From Bacteroidota bacterium (lineage in GTDB: Bacteria > Bacteroidota > Bacteroidia > Cytophagales > Cyclobacteriaceae), in assembly GCA_022571715.1 (NCBI GenBank), contig JACZXH010000004.1, forward strand, positions 1 to 64,000: a stretch of DNA of 64,000 nt, given 5' to 3'. The notes below the pieces were generated by a model. The model had not been told where the DNA came from. It searched no databases and saw nothing but the letters and a program-made list of their open reading frames with translations. Shown here piece by piece: positions 56,259 through 64,000 of this stretch. The position numbers were made by a program, and so were the translations under genes. Each line of letters begins with the position of its first letter. Positions within the stretch are counted from its first letter, which is position 1.

Positions 56259-56460
56259 TAAAAAGGTTAGCTGAATGGGCAGCATTTTAGTGAAGGTTCT
56301 GAAATATCCCCTTTTGTGCTAAATATTTCTATGAAAGCTGCGCCATTCATTGATAAGATCATGTGAATTATAACTTATTTTTTTTCAGGGAAATTTCGAT
56401 TTACAATTTTGTTAAATACTTATAAAAACGATTTTCAGTAAATTTAACTTCCTTTGGTTG

Positions 56461-56536
56461 TGCATCAGACACAATGTGCATATGCGCATGTGTGAGCTAA
56501 ACGACCACGAGTCACATGCACGGAGCGTTAGATGCA
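56461..56536. repeat. attC-like imperfect palindrome
   Basis: The 76-nt segment begins TGCATC and ends GATGCA. Inside, GCATGTG(TG)A at 56486-56495 pairs with TCACATGC at 56512-56519, with an asymmetric bulge. The 3' end GCGTTAGATGCA contains GTTAGAT, a full match to the integron R' core GTTRRRY. The opposite arm (ATCAGAC) fits the complementary R'' in five of seven bases. It has the look of a single integron attC site, but no integrase or array is present. Confidence 0.45.
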
Positions 56537-56611
56537 ATTAACAAAATGAGGAAATAATAAATAAGGAAATTAAGCTAAATATATAAAATTAAATGTGTCA
56601 GAGCACAGCAA

Positions 56612-56833
56612 TTATGGAATAAACACAATTAACTCCACATGAGGGCTGAAAGTGATTAGTAGCTGTTCTAATATATTCTTTGCTCCTGTTAAACATACCA
56701 AATCTGATAATTTTAGGTTCTTAAGTCCAATTCTATTCCGGGTTTTTTCCTTTATAATTTCTATTGATGGGTTTACCAGTTGGGGCCAGGGATCCGATCT
56801 GTCAGATAGTCTACAATTATAGCGATTGAGTGT
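56612..56833 (-). pseudogene. Coding fragment without a start codon, unknown family
   Basis: A frame open for 73 codons on the minus strand, from just after a TGA (56834-56836) to a TAA at 56612-56614. It reads LNRYNCRLSDRSDPWPQLVN at its beginning and LVCLTGAKNILEQLLITFSP near its end. It has no ATG/GTG/TTG in a suitable position, so it is most likely the 3' end of a gene that lost its front. The sequence is protein-like in composition. Family not recognised. Confidence 0.45.
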
Positions 56834-57046
56834 TCATTTAAATTATATAGTTATATATATAGTAATATATATAGTTTTTGCTCTGAGGTATGATTTTGGA
56901 TTATTCTCTCTTTTTATGATATCCCCGTCCCGCATTCCCTTTAAATAAGATGTTTTGTCAGGATTTTTATTTACTTCGCATGTTTAAGCCAGGTTAGGTG
57001 AACTTCGTGACGCATATTTTCCGCGGTAGAATCGAACAGCTCTTTA

Positions 57047-58732
57047 TCATCCATGCTTTTTCGACCCGGTATCGCGCAAGGTAGCCGTACGATTGAAAAT
57101 CAGATTACCCGCGGAAGAATCAGGATCAACACAAAAATAACCCTGCCGTAAAAACTGAAAGCGTTCTCCCGGTTTTGCATCCTGAACCGATAGTTCTACC
57201 ACAGACTGAATCGTTTTTAATGAGTCAGGGTTAACGTAATTCTTAAAATCATCATCTTTCTGAAGCGCTAACGGATCCTCTTTGTGAAACAATTTGTCGT
57301 AAAGTCTTACGGTTACCGGCAACGCATGCCTTACCGACACCCAGCTCAGGGTACCTTTCACTTTCTTACCCGTTATATCAGCTCCGCTTTTCGTATCCGG
57401 ATCGTATGTACAGTAAATTTCAGTTATTTCGCCGGTAGCCGCGTCTGTATTGTAATCTTCACATGCAATAATATAGGCGTGTTTCAACCTGACTTCCCTT
57501 CCCGGCCCGAGCCTGAAGAATTTACGTGGTGGATCCACCATAAAATCGGAGCGCTCAATATATACTTCCCTGGAAAACGGCATTTTTCTACTACCTGCTG
57601 CTTCGTCTTCAGGGTTATTAATGGCATCGAGCCACTCCTCCCCTTCTTCCGGATAATTGGTGATCACCACTTTCACAGGATCAAGTATACCCATAATACG
57701 GTTCGCAGTTTTATTAAGATCTTCCCTTACACTAAATTCCAGTAAGGCTACATCAATCATCCCGTCTCTCCTGGCCACACCTATTCTGTCAGCAAAATTG
57801 CGGATAGATGCGGGCGTATATCCCCGCCGCCTTAAGCCTGAAATGGTAGGCATCCGGGGATCATCCCAACCGTTTACATATCCACCCTTGACTAACTCCA
57901 GCAAATTTCGTTTGCTTAAAACTGTATACGTAAGATTCAGCCTGGCGAATTCAATTTGCCGCGAAGGAAATATTTCCAGATATTCTATCAGCCAGTTATA
58001 TAACGGCCTGTGTGATTCAAATTCAAGTGTGCATAACGAGTGCGTTATCTGTTCAATGGCATCCGATTGGCCATGTGCGAAATCATACATGGGGTAGATA
58101 TTCCACTTGTTGCCTGTCCGATGATGAGGCACCTTTTTGATGCGATAAATTACCGGGTCACGCATATGCATGTTCGGAGAAGCCATATCTATTTTGGCCC
58201 GCAGCACTTTTTTGCCTTCTTCGAACTCACCCTCTTTCATCAGTTTGAATAGTTTTAGATTTTCCTCAATTGGCCTGCTCCGGTATGGGCTTTCTTTACC
58301 GGGTTTGGTGGGTGTACCTTTTGCAGCTGCAATTTCATCAGAAGACAGCTCCTCTACATATGCTTTGCCCTTTTGAATCAGTTTTACTGCGAATTCAAAT
58401 AGCTGGTCAAAATAGTCCGAGGCATAGAATTCGCGATTCCCCCAGTCGAATCCCAGCCAGCGAATATCTTCTTTAATGGAATCAACATACTCAACATCCT
58501 CCTTTTCCGGATTGGTATCGTCGAACCGCAGATTGCAGTTGCCTCCAAATTTTTCTGCAACACCAAAGTTGAGAAATATGGATTTAGCATGACCAATGTG
58601 CAAATAACCATTTGGTTCCGGAGGGAAACGTGTTTGCACCCTGCCCTCATTCTTATGGCTACGGATATCCTCCAAAATTATCTGCTCTATAAAATTATGT
58701 ACCTCTTTATTTTTCGCGTTTTCACTATTCAT
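57047..58732 (-). CDS. glnS: Glutamine--tRNA ligase
   Basis: A 561-residue class Ib synthetase. ATG 58732 ([19 protein letters not shown]) was preferred to an in-frame TTG three codons upstream. The HIGH motif is [16 protein letters not shown] near residue 42, [10 protein letters not shown] and the specificity region [39 protein letters not shown] follow, and the KMSKS-like loop is [11 protein letters not shown]. The C-terminal anticodon-binding beta-barrels end in [31 protein letters not shown]. Direct charging of tRNA-Gln is implied. It is the last gene of a loose minus-strand group with coaX upstream. Confidence 0.97.
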   Translation of the reverse strand: MNSENAKNKEVHNFIEQIILEDIRSHKNEGRVQTRFPPEPNGYLHIGHAKSIFLNFGVAEKFGGNCNLRFDDTNPEKEDVEYVDSIKEDIRWLGFDWGNREFYASDYFDQLFEFAVKLIQKGKAYVEELSSDEIAAAKGTPTKPGKESPYRSRPIEENLKLFKLMKEGEFEEGKKVLRAKIDMASPNMHMRDPVIYRIKKVPHHRTGNKWNIYPMYDFAHGQSDAIEQITHSLCTLEFESHRPLYNWLIEYLEIFPSRQIEFARLNLTYTVLSKRNLLELVKGGYVNGWDDPRMPTISGLRRRGYTPASIRNFADRIGVARRDGMIDVALLEFSVREDLNKTANRIMGILDPVKVVITNYPEEGEEWLDAINNPEDEAAGSRKMPFSREVYIERSDFMVDPPRKFFRLGPGREVRLKHAYIIACEDYNTDAATGEITEIYCTYDPDTKSGADITGKKVKGTLSWVSVRHALPVTVRLYDKLFHKEDPLALQKDDDFKNYVNPDSLKTIQSVVELSVQDAKPGERFQFLRQGYFCVDPDSSAGNLIFNRTATLRDTGSKKHG

Positions 58733-58803
58733 GGTGCACAAAATCAGGGTGCAATTTTAGTCAAATTAAGTATAAAATACGTGGCTAGGATTGGTTTAAG
58801 ATA

Positions 58804-59580
58804 TTACTTGCGACTATTCTTAGCTGAAATATATATCAATTTCATACCTTCCAGTGTCAAATGGGGCTCAATGGTGTCAAATAAGTGATGCAACGGGGTC
58901 ATTACTTGCGATAGTCCACCGGTGGAAATGATTTTACATTTGCCTATTTCATTTCTTATACGTTTCAGTACTCCTTCTACCAATCCTGCATATCCGTACA
59001 TAATACCAGCCTGCATGGCATGTACGGTATTTTTCCCGATAACCGAATCAGGCAATTCAAGTGGGATTTCCGGCAGCAATGCGGTATTACCGACCAATGA
59101 CTTCATGGCTGTGAGCACACCCGGAGCAATGGCAACACCAAGTATTTTTCCTGCCTTGTCAATAACTGTAAATGTGAGGGCAGTGCCGAAATCAACCACA
59201 ACGACATTATCCCTAAACCGGTCATGCGCTGCCACGGCATTGGCGACCAGGTCGCTGCCAATTTCGTGCGGATTATCAATCGTCATTTCGATTGCTCCGT
59301 AATTAGCAGAAGTAATCAAAAAAGGTTTTATTCCGAAAATTTTTTCAATTTCTACAGGCAGTATTTGTGTAAGTTTAGGTACAACACTGCTTATGATGAT
59401 GGCCTTCAAATCAGTACCTGAATCCGAAAAGTTGTTTTTCAATTTCCTGATCTCTGAAATAAAAAAATCAACTTTGATACATTTGTCGCTTGGTATTCTG
59501 AGCAGGATTTCCCATTTATCGTTCTTATTACCCGCTATCACAACATCCGAATTTCCGATATCAAAGACCAAGTATTCCAT
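58804..59580 (-). CDS. coaX: Type III pantothenate kinase
   Basis: CoaX phosphorylates pantothenate at the start of coenzyme A synthesis; unlike CoaA it is not feedback-inhibited by CoA and needs a monovalent cation. ATG 59580 (MEYLVFDIGNSDVVIAG) is chosen because DxGN must lie at the N-terminus; an upstream in-frame ATG at 59631 would add 17 residues. Motifs: DIGNSD, ISSVVPKLT, PHEIGSDLVANAVAAHDRF and VVDFGTALTFTVID with GVAIAPGVLTAMKSL. The length of 258 is typical. It lies 71 bp before glnS and 118 bp after a TPR-like gene. Confidence 0.94.
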   Translation of the reverse strand: MEYLVFDIGNSDVVIAGNKNDKWEILLRIPSDKCIKVDFFISEIRKLKNNFSDSGTDLKAIIISSVVPKLTQILPVEIEKIFGIKPFLITSANYGAIEMTIDNPHEIGSDLVANAVAAHDRFRDNVVVVDFGTALTFTVIDKAGKILGVAIAPGVLTAMKSLVGNTALLPEIPLELPDSVIGKNTVHAMQAGIMYGYAGLVEGVLKRIRNEIGKCKIISTGGLSQVMTPLHHLFDTIEPHLTLEGMKLIYISAKNSRK

Positions 59581-59698
59581 TTGTCCCAAATACGTTATTA
59601 TAAAAATTTTATTTTGTAGTCGAAATATCAAATATAAGGTGTAAATGATTTATATGGAAAACCGGTGAGTTAGTACCGGTAAAAATCCATTGTAATTA

Positions 59699-60820
59699 TC
59701 AGTGATTTTTCAGGTAGGCTGCAGATTCTTTGCGGACGGCCTCGATCTGGGCTAGCTTTGATGCCTTTTTATAATATTTTTTTGCCATACTTACGTCGTT
59801 CTCAAGGTCGCTGATCCGTGCAAGGCCGGCATAAGCCAGGCTTTTAGCATGCATCCCTTCATTTTTATGACTGTCTCCCAAAGCTACTGCCCGGGAATAG
59901 AATGATTTTGCGTAGGCAGGATTGTTGTTGTTTTTTTCTTCCAGTATTCCCATAAATGTAAGGCCATTCATACGGTAATACCATTTATTACTCAAGATCA
60001 GATAGTTTATGGAAACGGTTGCTTCATCAAGTTTCTGCATCATCATATATGCTTCGAGCAGTAGTGTATGAAAATACAAATTCCGGGGATAGAGGCTAAC
60101 CAATGGCGCCAGCAAATCATAGGCTTTGGCAGGTTCTGCCTCATAACGCAGATATATGTATGCAAGATACCGGGTGGACTCAACTTTTGAAATGATGGCA
60201 TTCTTAGAAGCGTAATGCAACTGATTAAGCCCCTCCTCCATGTTACCGTTTCTGAAAATCCAGACAAAGGGTTTATATATCGGATACAATATTGGATATT
60301 TTTCGCGGTAATAGTTATACAGCCCCGCCGGAAAATAAAACTCAATATTTTCTTCCTTGAGCGAAAAACCAGATATGACCCCGTTGTACGCCCTTTTTGC
60401 TTCTCTTAACGCTTTAAAGGTGCTTCCCTGCTCACTGTAATATTGTGCCAAAAGCCCGTGGGCCATTAACTGAAAGAATATCGCTTCCGGATCATCTTCA
60501 TTATTGTCAAGCATCAGTTCTGCTTTTGAAATTGTTTGCAATAAGTGTTCTTCGATTTCAGGAAAATTTTCAGGCTCAGGGTCGGGCATAGTTCCCCACA
60601 TAATATTCATCGCATAAAGCATATCAACAATCGGATGGAGAGGTATTCGCTTTGCCAATGCGTCTAATTGCCTAACAGCTTCATCATGATGGAGGTTATA
60701 AACGGGTGCGGCAATAGCCCTTACGAGGCTGTCAAGTTCCTTGCTATTTCGAATGGAACTTTGAGCAGAAACTGAAAGAGAAACTGTAATTAAGACAAAT
60801 AAATAAATAGAATCTTTCAA
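59699..60820 (-). CDS. Secreted helical-repeat (TPR-like) protein
   Basis: The protein has a signal peptide, KDSIYLFVLITVSLSVSAQ. No ATG precedes it in frame, so the start must be a TTG: 60820 places it right before this peptide, with CAGGG about 8 nt upstream; TTG at 60844 or 60877 are alternatives (the latter overlaps the gene before). The mature ~355 residues consist of helix pairs in TPR style (EAIFFQLMAHGLLAQYYSEQGSTFKALREAKRAY; YHTLLLEAYMMMQ-like FHTLLLEAYMMMQKLDEATVSINYLI; AKSLAYAGLARISDLENDVSMAKKYYKKASKLA). Probably a periplasmic scaffold. It follows the 60870 gene closely. Confidence 0.8.
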   Translation of the reverse strand: MKDSIYLFVLITVSLSVSAQSSIRNSKELDSLVRAIAAPVYNLHHDEAVRQLDALAKRIPLHPIVDMLYAMNIMWGTMPDPEPENFPEIEEHLLQTISKAELMLDNNEDDPEAIFFQLMAHGLLAQYYSEQGSTFKALREAKRAYNGVISGFSLKEENIEFYFPAGLYNYYREKYPILYPIYKPFVWIFRNGNMEEGLNQLHYASKNAIISKVESTRYLAYIYLRYEAEPAKAYDLLAPLVSLYPRNLYFHTLLLEAYMMMQKLDEATVSINYLILSNKWYYRMNGLTFMGILEEKNNNNPAYAKSFYSRAVALGDSHKNEGMHAKSLAYAGLARISDLENDVSMAKKYYKKASKLAQIEAVRKESAAYLKNH

Positions 60821-60869
60821 TTTGAATACCCTGTTTACGCCCAATGTTTGAATTCGGAAAATACCATAA

Positions 60870-61382
60870 CTAACCAAACGCTTTCCTGAATGCCGGTTCA
60901 GTGAGCAAATTAGCTACAATCCCTGGTGCCACCAGCGTATCCAGATTTTGTATCGCACGGATCAGCATGGTGCGCTTTTCCTCACGAGTTGATTTATTTT
61001 TGAGGATCTTAATCAAACTACGGTATTCTGATATTTTAAGTTCCAGCTCAACCACATTGCGCAAAGCAACATTTTCGCTTGTCTCAGCAGAGTCATTTTC
61101 TTCCAGCCCAAGTATGTCCAGTTCCGTAATACAGGCTTCAAGTATGCCTCTGCCTCTTTTTTTACATGACTGCATCTGGTCTCTCGACCCGGATGCATCT
61201 CGTAGTGACCAACTTCCAAAATCATATTTTATTTTATCGATTTCCCCAATTTTAATTGTTGTATCCCCGAAAATTCTTCCAAGCAATACATTGGTTGCAC
61301 TTTTCCATGCTTCCAGGTCAAAATCATCATCATTGAGTTTCACGATCTGCTTTTTTAGCACTTCAACATACTTGTCAATCAT
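60870..61382 (-). CDS. Hypothetical cytoplasmic protein
   Basis: A 170-residue acidic, mostly helical protein without signal peptide or TM. I do not recognise it. It opens MIDKYVEVLKKQIVKLNDDDFDLEAWKSATNVLLGRIFGD, has a Gly/Ser-rich turn (YDFGSWSLRDASGSRDQMQSCKKRGRG) and closes with two long helices (VALRNVVELELKISEYRSLIKILKNKSTREEKRTMLIRAIQNLD). The gene ends about 50 bp inside the presumed 5' region of the TPR-like gene, so both may be one transcript. Upstream lies a decayed dehydratase gene. Confidence 0.65.
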   Translation of the reverse strand: MIDKYVEVLKKQIVKLNDDDFDLEAWKSATNVLLGRIFGDTTIKIGEIDKIKYDFGSWSLRDASGSRDQMQSCKKRGRGILEACITELDILGLEENDSAETSENVALRNVVELELKISEYRSLIKILKNKSTREEKRTMLIRAIQNLDTLVAPGIVANLLTEPAFRKAFG

Positions 61383-62003
61383 ATTTCAATTCTTTTATAA
61401 CTTTTTGTAAATATGTAATTTAATATCCCAATAATTATACCAACATCAGAATTCACAAATTAATTTTTTCAACAAATCCAGTCTCAATTTGTTTCCACAT
61501 TTAATCAGCACCACATTCTTTCCTCTATTCTATAATTTGCTTTGTTTTTTAGGAGTGCCGCAAGGCCCAGGCCGGCTGCACATTCAACAATCATGATGTG
61601 GTTTTCAATAATATACCTTAATGTATTTTTTATTTCATATTCTGTCACCAACACCCATTGGTTTGATTGCCCGTCAAAGTAGTTACCATTTTATTTTTCT
61701 GATTTAGGTTGCTGTAACACGTTATTCATAGCTCCCCTGGCTTTGAACGAACCGGTAATGTGCAAATTTTCAATTTTTAAATGCAAATTGATTCCGGTGA
61801 TTTCAGATAAACCCCGGCGCATAATCCAGCGGTGTAGTTCGGATATACGGATCAATTCTTGCTTTTATTGCCGAAACCTGTGATGAAATATCCATATTCA
61901 TACCGGAAATATACGCTATTAACCACTTAAATTAAAGGTTTGGAATTTTGACTATTCTTGCGAATCTTTAACGCGCTAAAAATACATTTAACCGGATAGA
62001 GAT
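61383..62003. other. 621-bp intergenic region holding a dehydratase relic
   Basis: Most of the middle of this region is the dehydratase pseudogene at 61505-61901. The flanks are AT-rich; the right end should contain the promoter of the large secreted protein starting at 62004 (GGATAGAGAT directly before ATG is a good ribosome-binding site). No other coding sequence is visible. Confidence 0.5.
61505..61901 (-). pseudogene. Serine/threonine dehydratase pseudogene, core deleted
   Basis: Two ends of a PLP-dependent serine/threonine dehydratase remain. The N-terminal part starts at ATG 61901: MNMDISSQVSAIKARIDPYI..., RTTPLDYAPGFI, stop; after a one-base shift SEITGINLHLKIENLHITGS continues with FKARGAMNNV, where Lys is the PLP residue of the family. 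After LQQPKSEK and stop, the C-terminal end follows: EYEIKNTLRYIIENHIMIVE, CAAGLGLAALLKNKANYR, and ends at TGA 61505. About 180 of an expected ~320 residues are lost, and the frame is broken at least twice. An intact ilvA is present elsewhere in the window. Confidence 0.85.
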
Positions 62004-64000
62004 ATGAAAAAGTTTATAACGCTTCTACTTTTATTTAGTATGATTTCCGTTACTTTCATTAATGAAGTTGCTGCACAACGTAAATCGAAAAAACAAAAAT
62101 CCACCATGAGTCAGGCGCCTGTTGCTACCCTTGTTTCGGCAAGAAGTGAAGGGTATGCTACGCGCCGGAAAATGCTGGAAACATCCATTGTAAAAAATGT
62201 AGCATTCAAATCAGTTGGTCCGACCATAATGAGCGGACGCGTTACAGATATAGACGCCAATCCGGACGATCCCAGTATTTTTTACGTATCCTACGCATCC
62301 GGAGGATTATGGAAAACCACAAGCAATGGCTCCGATTTCACTCCCCTTTTTGATAGTGAAATGACTATGACAATCGGTGATATTGCTATTGACTGGAAAC
62401 ATGGCGAAACACTTTGGGTGGGCACAGGCGAAAACAACTCCAGCAGATCCTCTTACTCAGGGTCCGGCATCTATAAATCTATAGACCAGGGTGAAACATG
62501 GGAACATCTGGGGCTTGAAGAAACCCACCATATCGGCAGAATTATTGTGCATCCTGAAAATCCTGATATAGTCTGGGTAGCGGCATTGGGACATTTATAC
62601 TCCACTAATCCGGAGCGAGGAGTTTACAAATCAACCGATGGTGGCAAAACCTGGGCCAAAACATTGTTTATAAATGATGCTACGGGTATAATCGACCTGG
62701 TGATGGATCCACAAAATCCGAAGGTGTTGTACGCAGCAGCGTGGGAAAGAATCCGGCATGCCTGGACATTTATTGGATCAGGAAAAGGATCTGGTATTTA
62801 TAAAAGCACTGATGGTGGCAGCACCTGGACAATACTGACAACCGCAGAAAGTGGATTTCCTGTAACCGAAGGCGCAGGTCGTATCGGGCTTGCCGTGTCG
62901 TCTACCAACTCACAAACCGTTTATGCAATTCTTGACAACCAGGACCGGAGAGAAGAAGAAGAAAAAGAAGATGAAGAAGAACTGGTAACCAAGGACAAGT
63001 TGCGCAGCATTACCAGAGAAAACTTTTTAAAAATTACTGACGAAGACCTGCAAAAATTTCTCACTGACAACCATTTTCCAGAAAAATATATAGCTAAGGA
63101 TGTAAAAGATATGGTAATGAGCAGTAAAATACAACCAGTTGCATTGGTTGAATACCTTGAAAATGCCAACAGCCTGCTCTTCGACACACCTGTAAAGGGT
63201 GCTGAAGTATATCGCTCTGATGACGGCGGGAAGTCGTGGTATAAAACACATGAGGAGTATATTGACAACCTCTATTTTTCATATGGATATTATTTCGGAG
63301 AAATCAGGCTTGATGCACAAAATCCGGAAAAAGTATATATACTGGGAGTTCCCCTGCTCCGGTCCGATGATGGTGGCAAATCATGGAACAACATCAATGG
63401 CTCCAATCAACATGGTGATCACCAGGCGTTGTGGCTGAACCCACAGCGCAGCGGACATTTTATCAATGGCAACGACGGGGGTATCAATATATCATACGAT
63501 GACGGAAAGTCATACTACAAATGCAATTCCATTTCTGTAGGCCAGTTTTATTCGGTAAACGTGGATATGGCAAAACCCTATAATATTTATGGCGGACTTC
63601 AGGACAACGGCGTCTGGTTTGGACCTCATTCCTACCAGCATAGTAACCGTTGGCACGCTTCCGGCCAATATCCTTTTAAAATGATCTATGGTGGTGATGG
63701 CATGCAGGTAGCTATTGACACCCGTGATAACCAAACGGTCTATACCGGTTCACAGTTCGGTTCTTACGCCAGAGTAAATACTAATACCGGCGAAAGGAAA
63801 TCCATAAGACCCCAGCATGACCTGGGTGAGCGACCTTACCGGTGGAACTGGCAGTCTCCGATTGCGATTTCTAAGCACAATCAGGATATTGTGTACTTCG
63901 GATCGAATTATTTTCATCGTTCGATGGATCAGGGTAATACGTTTGAAAAATTAAGTGTAGATCTGACCAAAGGCGGGAAAAAAGGAAATGTACCGTATGG
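62004..64000 (+). CDS. Large secreted VPS10/BNR-propeller protein, 3' end cut by window edge
   Basis: 665 residues are visible from ATG 62004; the family is about 1000-1100. A signal peptide (KKFITLLLLFSMISVTFINEVAAQ) is followed by a basic linker and then propeller repeats with Asp-box motifs: SGSGIYKSIDQGETWEHLG, GVYKSTDGGKTWAKT, GIYKSTDGGSTWTIL, EVYRSDDGGKSWYKT, LLRSDDGGKSWNNI. The first blade reads FKSVGPTIMSGRVTDIDANPDDPSIFYVSYASGGLWKTTSNG, the signature of secreted glycosyl-hydrolase/sortilin-like proteins in Bacteroidota. A very acidic insert (REEEEKEDEEEL) sits near residue 316. It is probably exported to the periplasm or cell surface; no enzymatic activity is established for this family. 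Confidence 0.9.
   Translation, partial: MKKFITLLLLFSMISVTFINEVAAQRKSKKQKSTMSQAPVATLVSARSEGYATRRKMLETSIVKNVAFKSVGPTIMSGRVTDIDANPDDPSIFYVSYASGGLWKTTSNGSDFTPLFDSEMTMTIGDIAIDWKHGETLWVGTGENNSSRSSYSGSGIYKSIDQGETWEHLGLEETHHIGRIIVHPENPDIVWVAALGHLYSTNPERGVYKSTDGGKTWAKTLFINDATGIIDLVMDPQNPKVLYAAAWERIRHAWTFIGSGKGSGIYKSTDGGSTWTILTTAESGFPVTEGAGRIGLAVSSTNSQTVYAILDNQDRREEEEKEDEEELVTKDKLRSITRENFLKITDEDLQKFLTDNHFPEKYIAKDVKDMVMSSKIQPVALVEYLENANSLLFDTPVKGAEVYRSDDGGKSWYKTHEEYIDNLYFSYGYYFGEIRLDAQNPEKVYILGVPLLRSDDGGKSWNNINGSNQHGDHQALWLNPQRSGHFINGNDGGINISYDDGKSYYKCNSISVGQFYSVNVDMAKPYNIYGGLQDNGVWFGPHSYQHSNRWHASGQYPFKMIYGGDGMQVAIDTRDNQTVYTGSQFGSYARVNTNTGERKSIRPQHDLGERPYRWNWQSPIAISKHNQDIVYFGSNYFHRSMDQGNTFEKLSVDLTKGGKKGNVPY

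Larger units (their letters stand above)
56259..57046. other. 788-bp intergenic region of decayed sequence
   Basis: AT-rich sequence between converging glgS-like and glnS genes. It contains an attC-like imperfect palindrome (56461-56536), a start-less coding fragment (56612-56833, minus) and an AT-dinucleotide-rich block (56840-56880). Apart from these I see nothing recognisable. Confidence 0.5.

Noticed and set aside
1-64000. CRISPR arrays, tRNA/rRNA genes, prophage or complete insertion sequences
   Set aside because: No regularly spaced repeats, no cloverleaf-like sequence with a TTC-loop signature and no intact transposase or phage gene were seen by reading both strands.

Overview
The window comes from a member of the Bacteroidota, most likely a free-living Cytophagia-type bacterium. 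This is inferred from SufS/SufU, a eukaryote-type (GT3-like) glycogen synthase, a bifunctional ThrA, TolC/MFP/RND efflux genes, many short lipoprotein and porin-like signal sequences, a TAnnTTTG-type promoter before tyrS, and relics of GxxExxY and RAYT elements. Most genes are on the minus strand and ordinary core metabolism dominates. I found no tRNA, rRNA, CRISPR array, prophage or intact insertion sequence.

Layout. 1-6218: a minus-strand myo-inositol catabolism operon (iolB, iolC, iolD, a Na+/solute symporter, and an iolA/mmsA-type dehydrogenase cut by the window edge). 6587-12551: a lipoprotein, an acyl-CoA dehydrogenase, and a tight pair made of an FAD-binding dehydrogenase and an acetolactate-synthase-like ThDP enzyme. 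13032-24431: amino-acid metabolism, with ilvA (threonine dehydratase), a penicillin-acylase-family hydrolase, thrC-thrB-thrA and typA. 24568-31973: an unknown protein, a molybdopterin oxidoreductase, a deleted FtsX/MacB-type permease pseudogene, a BNR-repeat protein and sufS-sufU. 32342-38590: an RND efflux operon preceded by a small His/Cys-containing secreted protein. 39172-54379: tyrS, a beta-barrel protein, hutU with an acyltransferase, accA with an MBL hydrolase and a patatin, an exonuclease/GIY-YIG fusion, an aldo-keto reductase, two poorly known proteins, mnmH and a LOG-like protein. 54441-64000: glycogen synthase, glnS, coaX, a TPR-like protein, an unknown protein, and a large secreted VPS10/BNR protein running off the right edge.

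The best regulatory find is directly upstream of ilvA on the minus strand. A 20-codon leader peptide containing six isoleucines (four consecutive) is followed by a Rho-independent terminator, and a segment immediately after the leader stop codon can pair with the terminator's 5' arm. This has all the parts of a classical isoleucine-responsive transcription attenuator for the first enzyme of isoleucine synthesis.

The second theme is gene decay in the intergenic regions. There is a permease gene with a large internal deletion, apparently between short repeats, with a (AGGTTT)5 hexamer tract abutting its start codon; a serine/threonine dehydratase pseudogene reduced to its two ends; a RAYT transposase remnant with a REP-like hairpin; a GxxExxY-gene relic; an attC-like imperfect palindrome; and several orphan coding fragments. 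No clearly new multi-gene system is visible. The attenuator, the FAD/ThDP gene pair, the Bacteroidota-type protein at 49514-51214 and the attC-like site are the items most worth a second look.
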